DNA of 58,917 nucleotides from CBDHFQ01 sp965262565. Lineage in GTDB: Bacteria; Bacteroidota; Bacteroidia; J057. The notes under the pieces are model-generated. The model ran no database searches. It saw only the letters and a program-made list of their open reading frames with translations, and had not been told where the DNA came from. Each line of letters opens with the position of its first letter. The first letter of the stretch is position 1. Made by a program: the position numbers and the translations under genes. The DNA is taken from the NCBI GenBank assembly GCA_965262565.1, contig CBDHFQ010000039.1, forward strand, positions 1-58,917, read 5' to 3'. This document shows positions 9,424 through 18,933 of this stretch, one piece after another.

Positions 9424-9456
9424 AAAAAAGCATGGAGCTGTTTACCTGCTCCATGC
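9424..9456 (-). terminator. Rho-independent terminator after the Spy-like gene
   Basis: On the minus strand a perfect 9-base-pair stem (GCATGGAGC with GCTCCATGC, 9-base loop) is followed directly by six Ts. It lies 20 bases past the stop codon of the gene ending at 9476 and before the protease start at 9409. Confidence 0.85.
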
Positions 9457-9475
9457 CCACTAACATTAAACAAAA

Positions 9476-9862
9476 CTATTTTCCGCTACGGTTTTCTTTC
9501 ATTTTATCTTGCATCTCTTTCTGCTTCTCCAGATAAACTTCGAACTGCTCCTCTGTTAACAATTCTTCCATTTCAGCATCTTTCTCCTTGCGAATCGATT
9601 TCACTTTTTTAAGCTTTTGCATTTTAGATCCTCCACCGTCTTTCACTTCTTGCATTTGTGCAGCATATTTCTTCGTGATAGCTTCAAATTCTGGTTGTTG
9701 CTCCTCCGAAAGATCTAAAACTGCAAAAAATTCTTCTAGATTTTGAGCGACTGCTTCCTTCTGCTCTTCGGATAAATCGACCTCCTCAGACTGAGCAAAA
9801 CTAATGTTAGTGCTCAACACGAATAGTAATAAGAAAAATGATGATAATTTTAAGAATTTCAT
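9476..9862 (-). CDS. Small exported Spy/CpxP-like helical protein
   Basis: The 128-residue product has a signal peptide ending NISFAQS and a highly charged, all-helical mature part. It contains LSEEQ repeats and the segment LTEEQFEVYLEKQKEMQ, resembling the LTxxQ motif of Spy/CpxP periplasmic chaperones. Similar short proteins are common in Bacteroidota and are often encoded near sigma-E or stress genes. The neighbouring HtrA-like protease fits an envelope-stress theme, though that link is inference. It carries its own downstream terminator. Confidence 0.65.
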   Translation of the reverse strand: MKFLKLSSFFLLLFVLSTNISFAQSEEVDLSEEQKEAVAQNLEEFFAVLDLSEEQQPEFEAITKKYAAQMQEVKDGGGSKMQKLKKVKSIRKEKDAEMEELLTEEQFEVYLEKQKEMQDKMKENRSGK

Positions 9863-10111
9863 GGTACGTTGATTTGATGGTTAAGAATTGAATAATATTA
9901 ATCTTTATTTCTGTAAATGTATACGGGTGGCATAGCTTTTTTTTCGACTGTCAAAGTGAATTGAACATCGTAGCTGATGAATTGGACGGATACCTTTTAA
10001 AGGTGGCTAATATGTCATGTGGGGGATCTTGATAACTAGCAATAATGAGAGAAAAGGAGATGTGCCAATGATGTAAGCTAACATTATCTTTTCTAAGACC
10101 TGTTACTACAT

Positions 10112-10801
10112 TCAAAAACCTATTCTTCTAATGGCAAAGCTAGGATTAATAGTGGCGTCTATCGTTAAAAAAATAATTTCCCAATCATAATTCATGCAGA
10201 ATTCATGAACAGCTTCTATCACTCCATACCTCGTTAAGCCCATTCCTCCCCAATCTCCCATCGCATAATCATGTCCCGCAATGATACCATAAGATTTAAC
10301 CTTTGAATGATATAGTTCAAGTTCCTCTTTAGTTGTTTGATACGAATGATCAGAATCAATGTAAATCCAGTCAAAATAATCATCTGGAAATTGGGATGCG
10401 GCTTGTGTGGATAAGCCTAAGTTTATTTCGACTAATTGATCCTTTATTTGCTCCCTAAATTTATGTTCGACCTTTTGCCGCTTTGCCTGATTATACTGTT
10501 GACTCCCCCAAAAGTCAATTAAATGGAGCTTTGCTGGCTGACATATCTCCAGGATTTTTTCAGAAAAATCACCTTCATCTACGCCTATCTCCGCTACTAC
10601 CCCACCTTTCGGAAAATGTTCCAGCAATAGCTCTCTGCTAGGTAAAATAGTGGATTGTTTTGTGTGTTTATATTCTAGCTTAACCCTGGGAAGCTGAAGT
10701 GCCTCCTTTTCTCTTTTTTCTCTTAACTGGGCCAACACCAATTGATAGAGCTGGCTTTTAACTGAAGAGGGGATTATACGGAGGAAGTATTTTTTCAACA
10801 T
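10112..10801 (-). CDS. Class I SAM-dependent methyltransferase
   Basis: The 229-residue protein has the AdoMet motif I as VAEIGVDEGDFSE, an acidic end of strand 2 (LHLIDFW), and DWIYIDSDHSYQTT as the post-IV region. The later GIIAGHDYAMGDWGG segment is typical of the Methyltransf_24 family, whose members often act on sugars or small metabolites. The first 60 residues are basic and helical without a signal peptide, so it is cytoplasmic. It sits alone between two non-coding gaps of about 245 bases. The substrate is unknown. Confidence 0.8.
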   Translation of the reverse strand: MLKKYFLRIIPSSVKSQLYQLVLAQLREKREKEALQLPRVKLEYKHTKQSTILPSRELLLEHFPKGGVVAEIGVDEGDFSEKILEICQPAKLHLIDFWGSQQYNQAKRQKVEHKFREQIKDQLVEINLGLSTQAASQFPDDYFDWIYIDSDHSYQTTKEELELYHSKVKSYGIIAGHDYAMGDWGGMGLTRYGVIEAVHEFCMNYDWEIIFLTIDATINPSFAIRRIGF

Positions 10802-11046
10802 TACGGTAAACTTTGAACATCATTTTTTTAGTGTAAATGAAGCCAGCAGGTAGTAGGTAAAAGAGAAAATAATAAAGGACAAAAATAGTATTTGATTGAC
10901 AATTTCCTACCCTTAATCTGACTTCCGCAAATACGCAATGATCGTCTTATCTCCTTATACATTCGATGCATTCATTTTGGTTCTTCTTTAACATGAGGCC
11001 TCTAAATTACTTTTTTATTGCAAGTATTTCTATTTTGTTCCAATGA

Positions 11047-12471
11047 CTAATTAGCAGGTACATTTTTTTGTTCCAATATCCGATTCAAACAAGCTACCAA
11101 TTCTTCTACATCTTCTTTCTGGGTAGCATAATTGGTAATACAAGCTCTCAAGGTTTGCTGACCGTGAATGGGATAAGCAGAAATCCATACATGCCCCATC
11201 TTCGTTAACCTACTAATCAAGCTCGGTATTGCTGGCTCTTGAAGGGAGGGATGGGTAAAACATACGATAGGTAAATTGGTACGATTCTGAATCACCCAGC
11301 CTTCATCGATCAACATTTCTTTGAGCGTCTCCCCCATCTCTATATGGTGCCAAATAGCCTCTTCAAACCCTTTCCAACCATAGATGGCTAAAGGTAAATA
11401 CATTTTCAAGCCAATAAACCGCCTGGACCATTGGATGGAATGGGCGAAGGGATTAACTACCTGAGATAAATCACCATCTTTCGGCATGTATTCTGTGTAA
11501 AGCCCGAAGGTTTGATGAAGAATCCTTGGATGCTTCGTCAGAAATAAACTAGCTCCCATAGGAAGGGAAAACCATTTGTGCAGATCCAGCGTAATGGAAT
11601 CACTTTTCTCTATACCAATAAGCCAGTGTCTTGCCTTTTCCACAATGACCGCCGCCCCTCCAAAGGCAGCATCTACATGAAACCAAAGTTTATATCGTTG
11701 GCACAATTCCCCACATCGAACCAAATCATCTATGGCTCCGCAGCCTGTTGTCCCAGCAGTTCCCACAATCATTATAGGCTGCTGTCCAGACAAAAGATCC
11801 TGTTGGATAGCCTGTTCTAATAAGTCCGTATCCATTTCCAGTCGATCGTTCACCGCTATTTCCACCACAGAATGTTTTCCCAAACCGACATTCATCGCCG
11901 CCCGCATCACTGAATGATGAGATTCTGAGGAACAATAAATCCTTGGGCGTTTATCCAATTCTAATAATCCTTTCTCTTTAAAGCCTGGAAAATGATGATT
12001 GAGTGCACACAGAAAAGCAGTCAGGTTAGATTCGGCTCCTCCTGTACAAAAAGTTCCATCTATGTCCTCTGGAGGATAGGAAAACTTTTGGGCAAATTGA
12101 TGAACTACATATCTCTCCACTTCATTTGCATAAGGAGCATGTGACCAGGCAGCGAGTTGAGGATTATATATAGCGGTGATATAGTCTGCTAAGGCGGCCA
12201 TAAATCCTGATCTTGGATTAAACAATCCAAAATACCTGGGATGAGGAGTATGCACGGCATATTGTGTTAACCCCTTTATCACGTCTTCCACTACCTCTTT
12301 TGCCGGATGAGTTTGATCGAAGGAAAATTTTTGGACATAATTACGAACCAAGTTGGTGTCCCATTCATTCCCTACCTTCAAAGAACGCGTTTCCTCATAG
12401 AATGGAGCTAATGCTTTATGGACCTGTGTGAATAATTCCTGACGAGTAGTATTATTTTCATCAAATATCAT
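11047..12471 (-). CDS. PLP-dependent group II amino-acid decarboxylase
   Basis: The 474-residue protein belongs to the aromatic L-amino acid / glutamate decarboxylase family. The PLP-binding lysine is Lys299 in LDLHKW. The aspartate that holds the pyridine nitrogen is Asp267 in HVDAAFGG, and the residue stacking on the cofactor is expected in SESHHS near His185. GTAGTTGCGAIDD at 237-249 is another family hallmark. It would convert an aromatic or related amino acid to the amine and CO2. No transporter or amine-processing gene is adjacent, so the substrate is uncertain. The gene is transcribed away from padR. Confidence 0.85.
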   Translation of the reverse strand: MIFDENNTTRQELFTQVHKALAPFYEETRSLKVGNEWDTNLVRNYVQKFSFDQTHPAKEVVEDVIKGLTQYAVHTPHPRYFGLFNPRSGFMAALADYITAIYNPQLAAWSHAPYANEVERYVVHQFAQKFSYPPEDIDGTFCTGGAESNLTAFLCALNHHFPGFKEKGLLELDKRPRIYCSSESHHSVMRAAMNVGLGKHSVVEIAVNDRLEMDTDLLEQAIQQDLLSGQQPIMIVGTAGTTGCGAIDDLVRCGELCQRYKLWFHVDAAFGGAAVIVEKARHWLIGIEKSDSITLDLHKWFSLPMGASLFLTKHPRILHQTFGLYTEYMPKDGDLSQVVNPFAHSIQWSRRFIGLKMYLPLAIYGWKGFEEAIWHHIEMGETLKEMLIDEGWVIQNRTNLPIVCFTHPSLQEPAIPSLISRLTKMGHVWISAYPIHGQQTLRACITNYATQKEDVEELVACLNRILEQKNVPAN

Positions 12472-12561
12472 CTTCTTTTTTTCTTTAATAAAGTGAATTT
12501 ATCCCTATCTGCTGCTGTAATCCATAAATCATTAGACGAAACCAGATATTTCTTACTAAAA

Positions 12562-12601
12562 TGTAGAACATTTAAATCTTTTCCCCTATATTAGTTCTAC
12601 A
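12562..12601. promoter_or_regulatory. Perfect inverted repeat (TGTAGAAC/GTTCTACA), probable operator of padR
   Basis: Two perfect 8-base arms, TGTAGAAC at 12562-12569 and GTTCTACA at 12594-12601, lie with centres 32 bases apart, three helical turns. The right arm ends 13 bases before the padR start codon. The placement suggests binding by the PadR protein or another dimeric repressor covering the padR promoter. It could also affect the divergent decarboxylase gene, whose start is at 12471. Confidence 0.5.
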
Positions 12602-12614
12602 AATTAGTAACATA

Positions 12615-12959
12615 ATGAAAGAAACTCGCATAGGTGAATTTGAAGAAGTGATACTGCTGCTCACAGGGATATTAGGAGAGGAAGCTTACACGTTAAAACT
12701 CTCCGAAGAATTCACTGCCCAAACTGGTCGTCCTGTTTCCATCGGGGCAGTCCATTCTGCCTTAAACAGATTGGAAAAAAAGGGATTTTTAGCTTCTAAG
12801 ATGGGGGAGCCTACCCCTGAACGAGGGGGAAGACGCAAGCGAATCTATACTATTACAGGAAGTGGTCATAGTGCATTAGAAGCCTCCAGATCTATTCGCA
12901 TGCGTCTATGGGAACAGTTCCCTGGTTTTTCTACCGGAAATATTCACTTCAGTTTCTAA
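12615..12959 (+). CDS. PadR-family transcriptional regulator
   Basis: The 114-residue protein has the winged-helix pattern of PadR: an N-terminal helix EEVILLLTGILGEEAYTLKL, recognition region IGAVHSALNRLEKKGFLASK, and the wing with RRKRIYTITGSGHSALE. It is a minimal PadR without the long C-terminal dimerisation domain. The next gene, an FtsX-type permease, begins at or just after its stop codon. This pairing is common in Cytophagales, and the regulator is likely to control the permease and itself. A perfect inverted repeat lies directly upstream. Confidence 0.85.
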   Translation: MKETRIGEFEEVILLLTGILGEEAYTLKLSEEFTAQTGRPVSIGAVHSALNRLEKKGFLASKMGEPTPERGGRRKRIYTITGSGHSALEASRSIRMRLWEQFPGFSTGNIHFSF

Positions 12960-12977
12960 TTGCTAAAAAATTTCCTT

Positions 12978-15632
12978 GTGAAAGATTCTAACTCAACTCC
13001 TCCTAAGTTGGCCCAACAATTTCTTCGTTGGTTTGTCCGAGACGAACTACGAGAAGAAGTTTTAGGCGACCTGGAAGAAAAGTTCTACCATATTTACCGG
13101 ACCCAATCGCCTAGAAAGGCCCAGCTCAATTATTGGTATCAGGTATTCCACTACTTAAGGCCATTTGCTGTACGATCCTCCATTTTCTCATTTTTCAACT
13201 ATACTCCTATGTTCAAGAATTCTTTAACAGTAGCCTGGAGAAATATCTTCCGTCAAAAAGTATATGCCGCCATCAAGTTGGGTGGATTTGCGTTAGGAAT
13301 TACAGCTTGTGTACTCATGGGACTGTTCATAATAGACGAATTTAGCTATGATCAACACTATCAGGAGAAAGACCGTATATTTCGGCTTTTAAATCAATAC
13401 GGCTCGGATAGATGGACGCTCACACAAGCTCCTGTTGCGAATATATTGAGAGAGGAGTTCCCAGAAGTAGCGAATGCAGGGAGATTAGTTGCGATCAAAT
13501 GGAATGAGGCTGGAAGTAATCAGATAAAAGTAGAAGGGGCAGAAAAGAGTGTATATGAAGAAGGATTTGCCTATGCAGATCAGGAATTAGTGGACATCCT
13601 GGAAATTCCCATGGTTTATGGAAAACGTAGCGAAAGCCTAAGCCAACCCAGGACGATTCTCATTTCAGAACGAAAAGCGAATAAATTCTTTCCAGGCGAA
13701 AACCCTGTTGGTAGAACCATCATTTTGAATGATCAGAAAGAGCTTCCCTATACGGTAGGAGGCGTCATGAAGAATTTCCCAACTAATTCTCACCTACCCT
13801 TTGATTTCTTTATATCATTGACTGATAGAGAATTTTGGGAAGGAGAACAGACTTCCTGGTGTTGTAATAATTACAGTACCTATTTGCTCTTAAACGAGGG
13901 AGTAGATCCCGAGGGATTTGAAGAGAAACTACTTAGCATCGTAGATTCCTATTATCTCCCTTATTTAGAGGCTCATCAAGATGCCGCTTCTGTCGCTGAT
14001 GCAGAAAAAAATAGTAGATATGACTTACAACCCGTTACTGATATACATCTCAACAAACAGCAAGCCGGGGATTTCCTGAATAATAGTGATATCAGATATG
14101 TAAAGTATTTAGGACTGATTGCTTGCTTAATCCTACTATTAGCCTGTATCAATTTCATTAACCTTACGACAGCAAAATCCGCGAATAGAGCCAAAGAAAT
14201 AGGACTGAGAAAGGTAATCGGTTCCAGAAGGTCTCAATTAATCCAACACTTTTTAGTGGAGTCCATCTTATATAGTACGATCTCTTTCATATTGGGCCTC
14301 CTTCTCGCCTACCTTGTATTGCCTTACTTTAATGAGTTGGCCGGTAAGTCCTTACATATTCCTATAAGCTCCTGGTGGTTTATCCCTTTGATACTTGGGT
14401 GCGCTTTGATCATAGGATTAATTGCCGGCATTTATCCGGCTATGTATTTGTCTGCCTTTAAACCTATCCAGGTGCTGAAGGGACAGATCAGCAGAGGAAG
14501 TAAAAATTCAGGCTTTAGAAGTGCATTAGTCATTTTTCAGTTCTCCGTTTCCATTATTCTCATGATCGGAGCCACCACCGTTCAGCGACAATTGAACTAT
14601 ATCCTGCATAAAGATCTGGGATATGACAAAGAGCAGTTGGTGATTATCCATGGAACGCAAACGCTACAAGAGAAGCTGTTAATCTTTAAAGAGGAAGTGA
14701 GTCAACTTCCCGATGTTTCCTTTGCGACCACCACTAGTTATTTACCCATATCTGAAACGCGAAGAAATGGAGTACAATGGAATTTGAAAGGAAGAGCAAA
14801 AATAGACGAAGGTTGGTATGGTCAGATGTGGAGTGGAGATCACGATTATCTCTCTACCCTGGATATCGATATTGTGGAAGGCAGGGATTTCATTCAAGAT
14901 ATGGCTTCAGATTCGCAGGCCATTGTGATTAATGAAACATTGGCAAAAGATTTTGGCGGGAAAGAGGCAATAGGAAAATGGATAGAGAATGGATTTACCT
15001 CTCACCCATATCAGGTGATTGGGATTATGGAAGATTTTCACTTTGAGACTTTGTTTGCACCTATAGGTCGCATAGGATTGATCCTAAGCTCAAACGGGGA
15101 AAATGTAGTGGTCAAGATTCGGGAAAAGGATATGAAGGAGTCGCTCTCCTCTATTCAACAACTCTGGGAGCAATTTAAGCCCGATCAGACATTTAGATAT
15201 ACCTTTTTGGATGAGCGCTATGCTAATATGTACCAAGAAGTAGGACAAATGAGAAAGATCTCCACCTCTTTTGCTATTTTAGCTATTGTTATTGCTTGTT
15301 TAGGCTTGTTTGCCCTTTCCGCCTTTATGGCAGAACAACGACGAAAAGAAGTAAGTATCCGAAAAGTTTTGGGTGCATCTTCTCAACAGTTATTTGGATT
15401 GCTTATTCGCCACTTCTTGTTGCTCGTTGTGATTTCCCTAGCTATAGCCATTCCTGTGTCTTGGTATCTCATGCAGCTATTCTTGGAATTGTTTAGCTAT
15501 AAAATTTCGTTAGGGTGGGATATATTTATGATAACAAGTATATTGATACTAATTATAGCGCTTACTACCGTCAGTTATGAATCCTTGAGAACAGTGAAAG
15601 TGAATCCGATAGAGAGTTTGAAAGTGGAATGA
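12978..15632 (+). CDS. MacB/FtsX-like ABC transporter permease with permease prefix domain
   Basis: A GTG start at 12978 is preferred because the N-terminal prefix domain in this family begins with a short PPKLAQQFLRWF-type segment; a TTG at 12960, touching the padR stop, is also open. After the roughly 90-residue permease prefix domain come eight membrane segments: one near 110, three near 380-500 followed by one near 525, and three at the C-terminus. Two MacB-like periplasmic domains lie between them. The FtsX core motifs AKEIGLRKVIGSRRSQLIQHFLVES and RRKEVSIRKVLGASSQQLF mark the two halves. No ATPase gene is adjacent, so it must pair with one elsewhere. Probable role: export of, or defence against, an envelope-active compound. 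It meets the MOSC gene tail to tail with one base between. Confidence 0.85.
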   Translation: MKDSNSTPPKLAQQFLRWFVRDELREEVLGDLEEKFYHIYRTQSPRKAQLNYWYQVFHYLRPFAVRSSIFSFFNYTPMFKNSLTVAWRNIFRQKVYAAIKLGGFALGITACVLMGLFIIDEFSYDQHYQEKDRIFRLLNQYGSDRWTLTQAPVANILREEFPEVANAGRLVAIKWNEAGSNQIKVEGAEKSVYEEGFAYADQELVDILEIPMVYGKRSESLSQPRTILISERKANKFFPGENPVGRTIILNDQKELPYTVGGVMKNFPTNSHLPFDFFISLTDREFWEGEQTSWCCNNYSTYLLLNEGVDPEGFEEKLLSIVDSYYLPYLEAHQDAASVADAEKNSRYDLQPVTDIHLNKQQAGDFLNNSDIRYVKYLGLIACLILLLACINFINLTTAKSANRAKEIGLRKVIGSRRSQLIQHFLVESILYSTISFILGLLLAYLVLPYFNELAGKSLHIPISSWWFIPLILGCALIIGLIAGIYPAMYLSAFKPIQVLKGQISRGSKNSGFRSALVIFQFSVSIILMIGATTVQRQLNYILHKDLGYDKEQLVIIHGTQTLQEKLLIFKEEVSQLPDVSFATTTSYLPISETRRNGVQWNLKGRAKIDEGWYGQMWSGDHDYLSTLDIDIVEGRDFIQDMASDSQAIVINETLAKDFGGKEAIGKWIENGFTSHPYQVIGIMEDFHFETLFAPIGRIGLILSSNGENVVVKIREKDMKESLSSIQQLWEQFKPDQTFRYTFLDERYANMYQEVGQMRKISTSFAILAIVIACLGLFALSAFMAEQRRKEVSIRKVLGASSQQLFGLLIRHFLLLVVISLAIAIPVSWYLMQLFLELFSYKISLGWDIFMITSILILIIALTTVSYESLRTVKVNPIESLKVE

Positions 15633-15633
15633 G

Positions 15634-16431
15634 TCACTTCACCACTACCATATCTCCTACGCTCACTTTCCCCATCTTCCGAGGAATTAAATATACGCCG
15701 AATACCACTGCTCCATTTTCTTGCTTGCGATATTGGGATAATGTTCTTAATGGCTCTCCGTTTATATCCTTTTCTTGTGATTCTGGATCAATGGTTGAAA
15801 ATACACAACGCTTGCAATGTAAATGGACCTCAAATTCACACTCTCCTATAACTACCCTCTTCCATTGATCTTCTGCATAAGGTAAACAATCCTTGACAAC
15901 CATATTAGGACGAAAATGGTGAATGTTGACGGGCTTCGCTAATCTTGTATTTAAATCCTCCACCGAAGCTTCAGAAAGTAAATGGACCGGGGAAGCATCG
16001 GCATAACTCACCACATCTCCATCCTTCGCTCCATGTCTCAACAACATCGGTCGATGCAATTCTTTCATCGCCACCAACTCACATTTAATTCCTAATAATT
16101 CCGACATCCATCCAGAAGCTTCTTCCCCCAGAGCATAACCACTTACCACATTCTTGAATAAGCCAATGCCCTCTACTCTCCGATCTTTCTCAGAAAAATG
16201 GACGATCAATTCCTCTTTCTCAGGAGCAGTCAAACGTATAGCATTATTATCTAACAGTGCATTAACTCCCAACAAACGAGGATACTCTCTCCCTGTCAAT
16301 ACCTGCTTCTCTTGATTCATCACTACAAACATTCGATCCCCTTTAAAACCTGTAATATTAACTTCGTGTTCCATCACAGGAATTCTAGCTGTGGATTTAA
16401 TGGGATATACAAATAATTCAGAAATTGTCAT
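15634..16431 (-). CDS. MOSC-domain protein (YcbX/mARC-like)
   Basis: Starting at 16431 (MTISELFVYPIKS) gives a 265-residue protein with the MOSC N-terminal beta-barrel domain at about 1-115 and the MOSC domain at about 125-262. The conserved cysteine that binds molybdopterin or sulfur is Cys209 in HCKRCVFSTIDP. Family members are molybdenum-cofactor oxidoreductases that reduce N-hydroxylated compounds. The open frame reaches 16593, but that extension lies over the tail of the frameshifted DinB gene and is not family sequence. It is 52 bases downstream of DinB on the same strand. Confidence 0.85.
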   Translation of the reverse strand: MTISELFVYPIKSTARIPVMEHEVNITGFKGDRMFVVMNQEKQVLTGREYPRLLGVNALLDNNAIRLTAPEKEELIVHFSEKDRRVEGIGLFKNVVSGYALGEEASGWMSELLGIKCELVAMKELHRPMLLRHGAKDGDVVSYADASPVHLLSEASVEDLNTRLAKPVNIHHFRPNMVVKDCLPYAEDQWKRVVIGECEFEVHLHCKRCVFSTIDPESQEKDINGEPLRTLSQYRKQENGAVVFGVYLIPRKMGKVSVGDMVVVK

Positions 16432-16483
16432 ATAAGGATAGATTGATTTGTTCCAATGAGCAAACTGCTTATCATCTAATATA

Positions 16484-17048
16484 TTACTTATTGGATGAAT
16501 ACACTGGAAATGTTGGATGAGACTTAATGGTTTGTATTTGCGTTTGATGACGCTCCATGTGAAAGCTAAGAAATTCCAATCGTTGGATGACATTCAGAGG
16601 TCCCAGAAATGGGATGAGGATAAATGATAGACTCCACATCCATTCCTTCTAAGTAGTCTCCTAATGTAGATAAGATTTTTTGATTTGCTGTTAATGAAAC
16701 TAACCAAAAATCTATAGGACCTCCCATCCTGGGCTTAGCTACTTCGGGAACTTTCTCTTTAACTTGCCAGGTGTTAGCAATAACTTCTTCTATAGAAAAG
16801 CCTAAATTGGGATTTTCTCCCTCCCATAGGGGTATACCTAAGGATGCAGCATGGGCAGCCTTCCACATTCCCAACACTCCAACTTGCTCGGCCCAGTATA
16901 TATGTTCGACCACCTGGAGAATAGACCAGCTATCAGGAGTGGGCTGAAATTGAGTTTGTGGTACAGAAAGGCCAGAAGCTTCCGCAATAAATGCAGCTCT
17001 GACTTCCTCGATGGTTGAAATTAAAGGCAGTATATGACTCATTGGCAT
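16484..17048 (-). pseudogene. DinB-family protein, broken by a +1 frameshift
   Basis: The first open frame (17048-16566) encodes a DinB four-helix-bundle protein with WSILQVVEHIYWAEQ and a predicted metal-binding His in that segment, up to YPHPISG. There it shifts into an unrelated tail and stops. In the neighbouring frame the family sequence resumes immediately, GPLNVIQRLEF then HMERHQTQIQTIKSHP, and ends at a TAA at 16484-16486, restoring a normal length of about 188 residues. The shift is explained by one extra G in the GGG run at 16602-16604. If real, the protein lacks its last helix and the third metal-ligand region (HMERH). A sequencing or assembly error is equally possible. DinB-like proteins are putative metal-dependent thiol transferases or hydrolases. 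Confidence 0.85.
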
Positions 17049-17075
17049 AAAACATCTAAACCGCCAATTAAGTGA

Positions 17076-17501
17076 TTATCCTTCAGTTTTTTCTTGTCTA
17101 TAGAATATTTTACTCACAATTTTCCACTCTCCGTCTATCTTCAGCAAATTCATATAATCTATAAAAGTAAAGGTAGGATATTCTATTTCCAGTCTGGCAT
17201 TGGCAGCATGACCCGCTATGTTAATGTGAGCAATTCTCGTCTTGCGATCTTGCTTCTTGGCTTCTTTCATTCCTTCTCTGAAAAAATCAATCGCGTTCAC
17301 TTCCTTATATTCCTCACCTGCTATATATTTCATTGTAGCTGTCTCATGGAAGGCTTTTTTCAGCGTCTCAAAGTCTCCATTGGTTCCTCCATCTAAATAA
17401 TAACTGACCGTTTTTTCCACCAAGACATAATCTGATTCCTGCGCATAAAGAGAACTAATACAAAATAGTAACAGGCTAAAGAGGAGTGTAATGCTTTTCA
17501 T
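17076..17501 (-). CDS. Exported NTF2-like (lumazine-binding-type) protein
   Basis: The 141-residue protein has a signal peptide (CISSLYAQE) and an NTF2-like fold with the family pattern VEKTVSYYLDGGTNGDFETLKKAFHETATM and, at the end, the WKIVSKIFYRQ strand. This matches the 'putative lumazine-binding' Bacteroidota family, small periplasmic or secreted proteins with no assigned chemistry. DinB begins 27 bases downstream and MOSC follows, so the three may form one transcript. Confidence 0.75.
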   Translation of the reverse strand: MKSITLLFSLLLFCISSLYAQESDYVLVEKTVSYYLDGGTNGDFETLKKAFHETATMKYIAGEEYKEVNAIDFFREGMKEAKKQDRKTRIAHINIAGHAANARLEIEYPTFTFIDYMNLLKIDGEWKIVSKIFYRQEKTEG

Positions 17502-17696
17502 GGTAACAAAGATTGTAGGTTATAACAAAAGAGATGTTAAGTACTTCGTAAATACAAAGATTAACTTAGAAAGTTGCATTGTCTTTTGATCTGTTTCCTC
17601 CTTTGATGTTTTACCGAGCTGCTAATACACCTGTAGTGAGGAATAAAAAAATGAAGCATTCCCTCTGTGGATCATTGGCACAATTACTTCGCTCTA

Positions 17697-18764
17697 TTAT
17701 TCAAAATTCCCCTGATTTACCTCTTTAATAAATCGAATTAATCCCTCGAAATAGGTTTCCGCATCATCATACATCGCTAAATGGCTTCCCTCAGGACAAT
17801 GCACATATCTTCCATGTTGAACCTCAGAAGCCATCCACTCCATATGTTTCGGGTCCATCGTATCATATGCTCCTCCAATCATTAAGGTAGGTACAGTAAT
17901 ATTTGATAAATCCTCACTTCTATCCCAGGTCACCAGTTTCGCTTCTCCTACAATCCCAAATTCACTGGGTCCCTGCATAGTTACATACAAACCTTGGTTG
18001 ATCTTGGCAAAAGCGCGATTTACGGGGTCTGGCCATGCTTCTAAAGGCCTTCTAAGAACGTGTTCTGTATAATAATGTGTATACAGCAATTCTGCGTATC
18101 GGGGATTTCCATAGTCTTTTTTTGCCTCTAAGGCTCTTACCTCTGTAAGTACTTCTTCCGGCATTTGGGGTCCTAATACTTCCTGGGCATAGGTATTATA
18201 ATCAGGCACGGAAGACATCATGTTGGAAATGATAAGTCCTTTCAGGTGTTCTTGATGCTTTAAGGCGTATTCCATACAAAGAATACCTCCCCAGGAAGAG
18301 CCTAATAAATAAAAGTTGGATGTATCAAGTCCTAAGGCTTTTCGTACTTGCTCGACTTCATCTACATAGCGATCTATATTCCACAAAGCACTATCATTCG
18401 GTTGATCGCTGTATGCTGATTCCAATTGATCATAGTAATAATATTCAATGCCTGCATAAGGAAGATAAGAATCAAATACTTCGAAATATTCATGGGTAGC
18501 TCCAGGTCCTCCATGTAATAATAACACTTTCATGTCAGGATTATTTCCGACCCTTTTTGTCCACACATTGAATTCTCCTTTAGAAGTGGTGACAGGAACC
18601 ATCTTTACCCCTCCACTTAATTTATCCTCTCGATCTGAATAATTGAGATATTCATTGGTAAGAGTTTGTTCAGTGGAAGTTTGTGAGGCTGGCTGACAAC
18701 TTACCATGATTAGCAAATAGCTATAGGTAAGTAGTTTGGCAGTAATAAAGGAATATTTTTTCAT
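17697..18764 (-). CDS. Prolyl aminopeptidase-like alpha/beta hydrolase lipoprotein
   Basis: The 355-residue protein carries a lipoprotein signal with Cys23 in MVSC. The hydrolase fold shows the oxyanion HGGPG at 84-88, nucleophile Ser157 in GSSWGG, and Asp301 and His328 completing the triad. These features, with YYYDQLESAYSDQP, match the proline iminopeptidase family S33, which removes N-terminal proline from peptides. Lipid anchoring places it in the periplasm or on the cell surface, so it may help process peptides released by secreted proteases. It is transcribed alone. Confidence 0.85.
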   Translation of the reverse strand: MKKYSFITAKLLTYSYLLIMVSCQPASQTSTEQTLTNEYLNYSDREDKLSGGVKMVPVTTSKGEFNVWTKRVGNNPDMKVLLLHGGPGATHEYFEVFDSYLPYAGIEYYYYDQLESAYSDQPNDSALWNIDRYVDEVEQVRKALGLDTSNFYLLGSSWGGILCMEYALKHQEHLKGLIISNMMSSVPDYNTYAQEVLGPQMPEEVLTEVRALEAKKDYGNPRYAELLYTHYYTEHVLRRPLEAWPDPVNRAFAKINQGLYVTMQGPSEFGIVGEAKLVTWDRSEDLSNITVPTLMIGGAYDTMDPKHMEWMASEVQHGRYVHCPEGSHLAMYDDAETYFEGLIRFIKEVNQGNFE

Positions 18765-18933
18765 GCTAATGTCGATTAGGGTGATAAAAAATGGGATTAA
18801 AGTGAGTGTTCAATAAATGTTAATAATTGATCTGCTCGGATCACCTTTATTTTAAGGAAATCAATAATATATTTGTATCGAGTACGATCCTCATGTTCTT
18901 TTTGTCTCAGATCGCATATGTTCATTAGCTCAA

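Noticed and set aside
16432..16593. Longer open frame adding 54 residues to the MOSC protein
   Set aside because: The added part lies over the tail of the DinB gene in a third frame and is unlike MOSC proteins; MTISELF at 16431 is the proper start.
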